DNA from: Pedosphaera sp. | GTDB taxonomy: Bacteria; Verrucomicrobiota; Verrucomicrobiia; Limisphaerales; UBA9464 | Assembly: GCA_009695405.1 (NCBI GenBank) | Contig: SIAZ01000043.1 | Coordinates: 1-16,913 of the forward strand | Direction of reading: 5' to 3' | Length of the DNA: 16,913 nucleotides | In this document: one piece after another, positions 16,678 to 16,913 of the stretch | How positions within the stretch are numbered: the stretch's first letter is position 1 | How the letters are laid out: every line of letters begins with the position of its first letter | The notes under the pieces: generated by a model | Seen by the model: only the letters and a program-made list of their open reading frames with translations | Databases searched by the model: none | Told to the model about the DNA's origin: nothing | Program-made: the position numbers and the translations under genes

Positions 16678-16770
16678 TCAATTTACCTCGAATTTCGCCA
16701 CTCACCCAAAAGAAATTGGGAGCTAAAAGCGGCGGATTCAAGTGGCTAAAGCAAGGGGGTTGGAGCGGTG

Positions 16771-16793
16771 CATTCACAAGTTGTCGGTGAATG
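16771..16793. repeat. 7-bp perfect inverted repeat before the partial right-edge ORF
   Basis: CATTCAC (16771-16777) and GTGAATG (16787-16793) are exact reverse complements separated by 9 nt, about 40 bp before the partial ORF at the right edge. It may be a chance hairpin, a regulatory site, or part of the end of a mobile element; no matching end can be sought inside this window. Confidence 0.35.
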
Positions 16794-16832
16794 AGCTGAA
16801 CTACCAGCGGCAAAGAGCTCAGAAAGCAGGGC

Positions 16833-16913
16833 GTGCTTAAAGAACTAGTATTGCAAGGGCGACGGATGGGATCTGAGGAAGTGGAGTGGTTACGGAGATG
16901 GATTGAGGAGCAT
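16833..16913 (+). CDS. partial ORF, possible DUF4338-type (DruA/transposase-associated) N-terminus
   Basis: The frame is open from 16800 to the window end. The start could be GTG 16833, TTG 16851 or ATG 16866. The residues QGRRMGSEEVEWLRRWIEEH resemble the opening helix of DUF4338 proteins, which typically begin with a G-R motif, an acidic helix and then a His-Pro stretch before a W/S-R segment. Such genes are found alone, near insertion sequences, or as druA in Druantia defence. Only about 27 residues are visible, so the assignment rests on a short similarity from memory and could be wrong. The rest of the gene lies beyond the edge. Confidence 0.35.
   Translation, partial: MLKELVLQGRRMGSEEVEWLRRWIEEH

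Noticed and set aside
1..16913. CRISPR array, tRNA, rRNA, integrase or complete insertion sequence
   Set aside because: No spaced identical repeats, no cloverleaf or rRNA-like stretch, and no transposase or integrase reading frame were recognised.

Overview
The window most likely comes from a member of the Verrucomicrobiota or a close PVC relative. This is an inference from gene content: a chlamydia-type (class Ic-like) ribonucleotide reductase, a Tat-type lipoprotein with a ThuA domain, two large FG-GAP/ASPIC-UnbV (CRTAC1-like) proteins, and a giant secreted multi-module protein with lectin-like and carbohydrate-binding-like modules and a C-terminal tail of a kind I associate with that phylum. 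No taxonomic marker such as rRNA is present.

Layout, left to right. Bases 1-208 hold no convincing gene but contain a perfect 16-bp inverted repeat (47-62/76-91). Bases 209-4209 (+) are the ribonucleotide reductase genes in the order nrdB-nrdA. The beta subunit has all metal ligands of the chlamydial R2c type, but the radical-tyrosine position is Leu. The alpha subunit is split into two overlapping frames by an apparent +1 shift near 1990-2027. Bases 4306-5223 (+) encode a ThuA-domain lipoprotein. Bases 5239-5444 are a 103-bp tandem duplication that copies the start region of the next gene. That gene, 5388-8732 (+), encodes a membrane-anchored protein with TPRs, FG-GAP repeats, an ASPIC/UnbV-like segment and a long C-terminal region I cannot assign to a family.

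The right half reads on the minus strand. 12192-16547 encodes a 1451-residue secreted protein (lectin-like domain, PA14-like domain, two homologous CBM-like modules, discoidin-like domain) with a good ribosome binding site and a textbook intrinsic terminator at 12136-12169. Its downstream neighbour, 8748-12119, encodes a 1123-residue secreted CRTAC1-like protein whose ATG lies only 16 nt past the terminator's U-run; it converges on the TPR/FG-GAP gene with 15 bp between stops. Bases 16548-16832 hold the upstream region of the giant gene. The last 80 bases look like the start of a DUF4338-type protein running off the edge.

Functionally the window joins a housekeeping block (dNTP synthesis) to a set of exported, probably surface-located proteins whose modules suggest binding or processing of carbohydrates or other polymers. 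No CRISPR array, tRNA, rRNA, integrase or complete insertion sequence was seen. The most notable points are the Tyr-less NrdB, the frame break in nrdA, the start-codon duplication before the TPR gene, and the terminator set almost against the next start codon.
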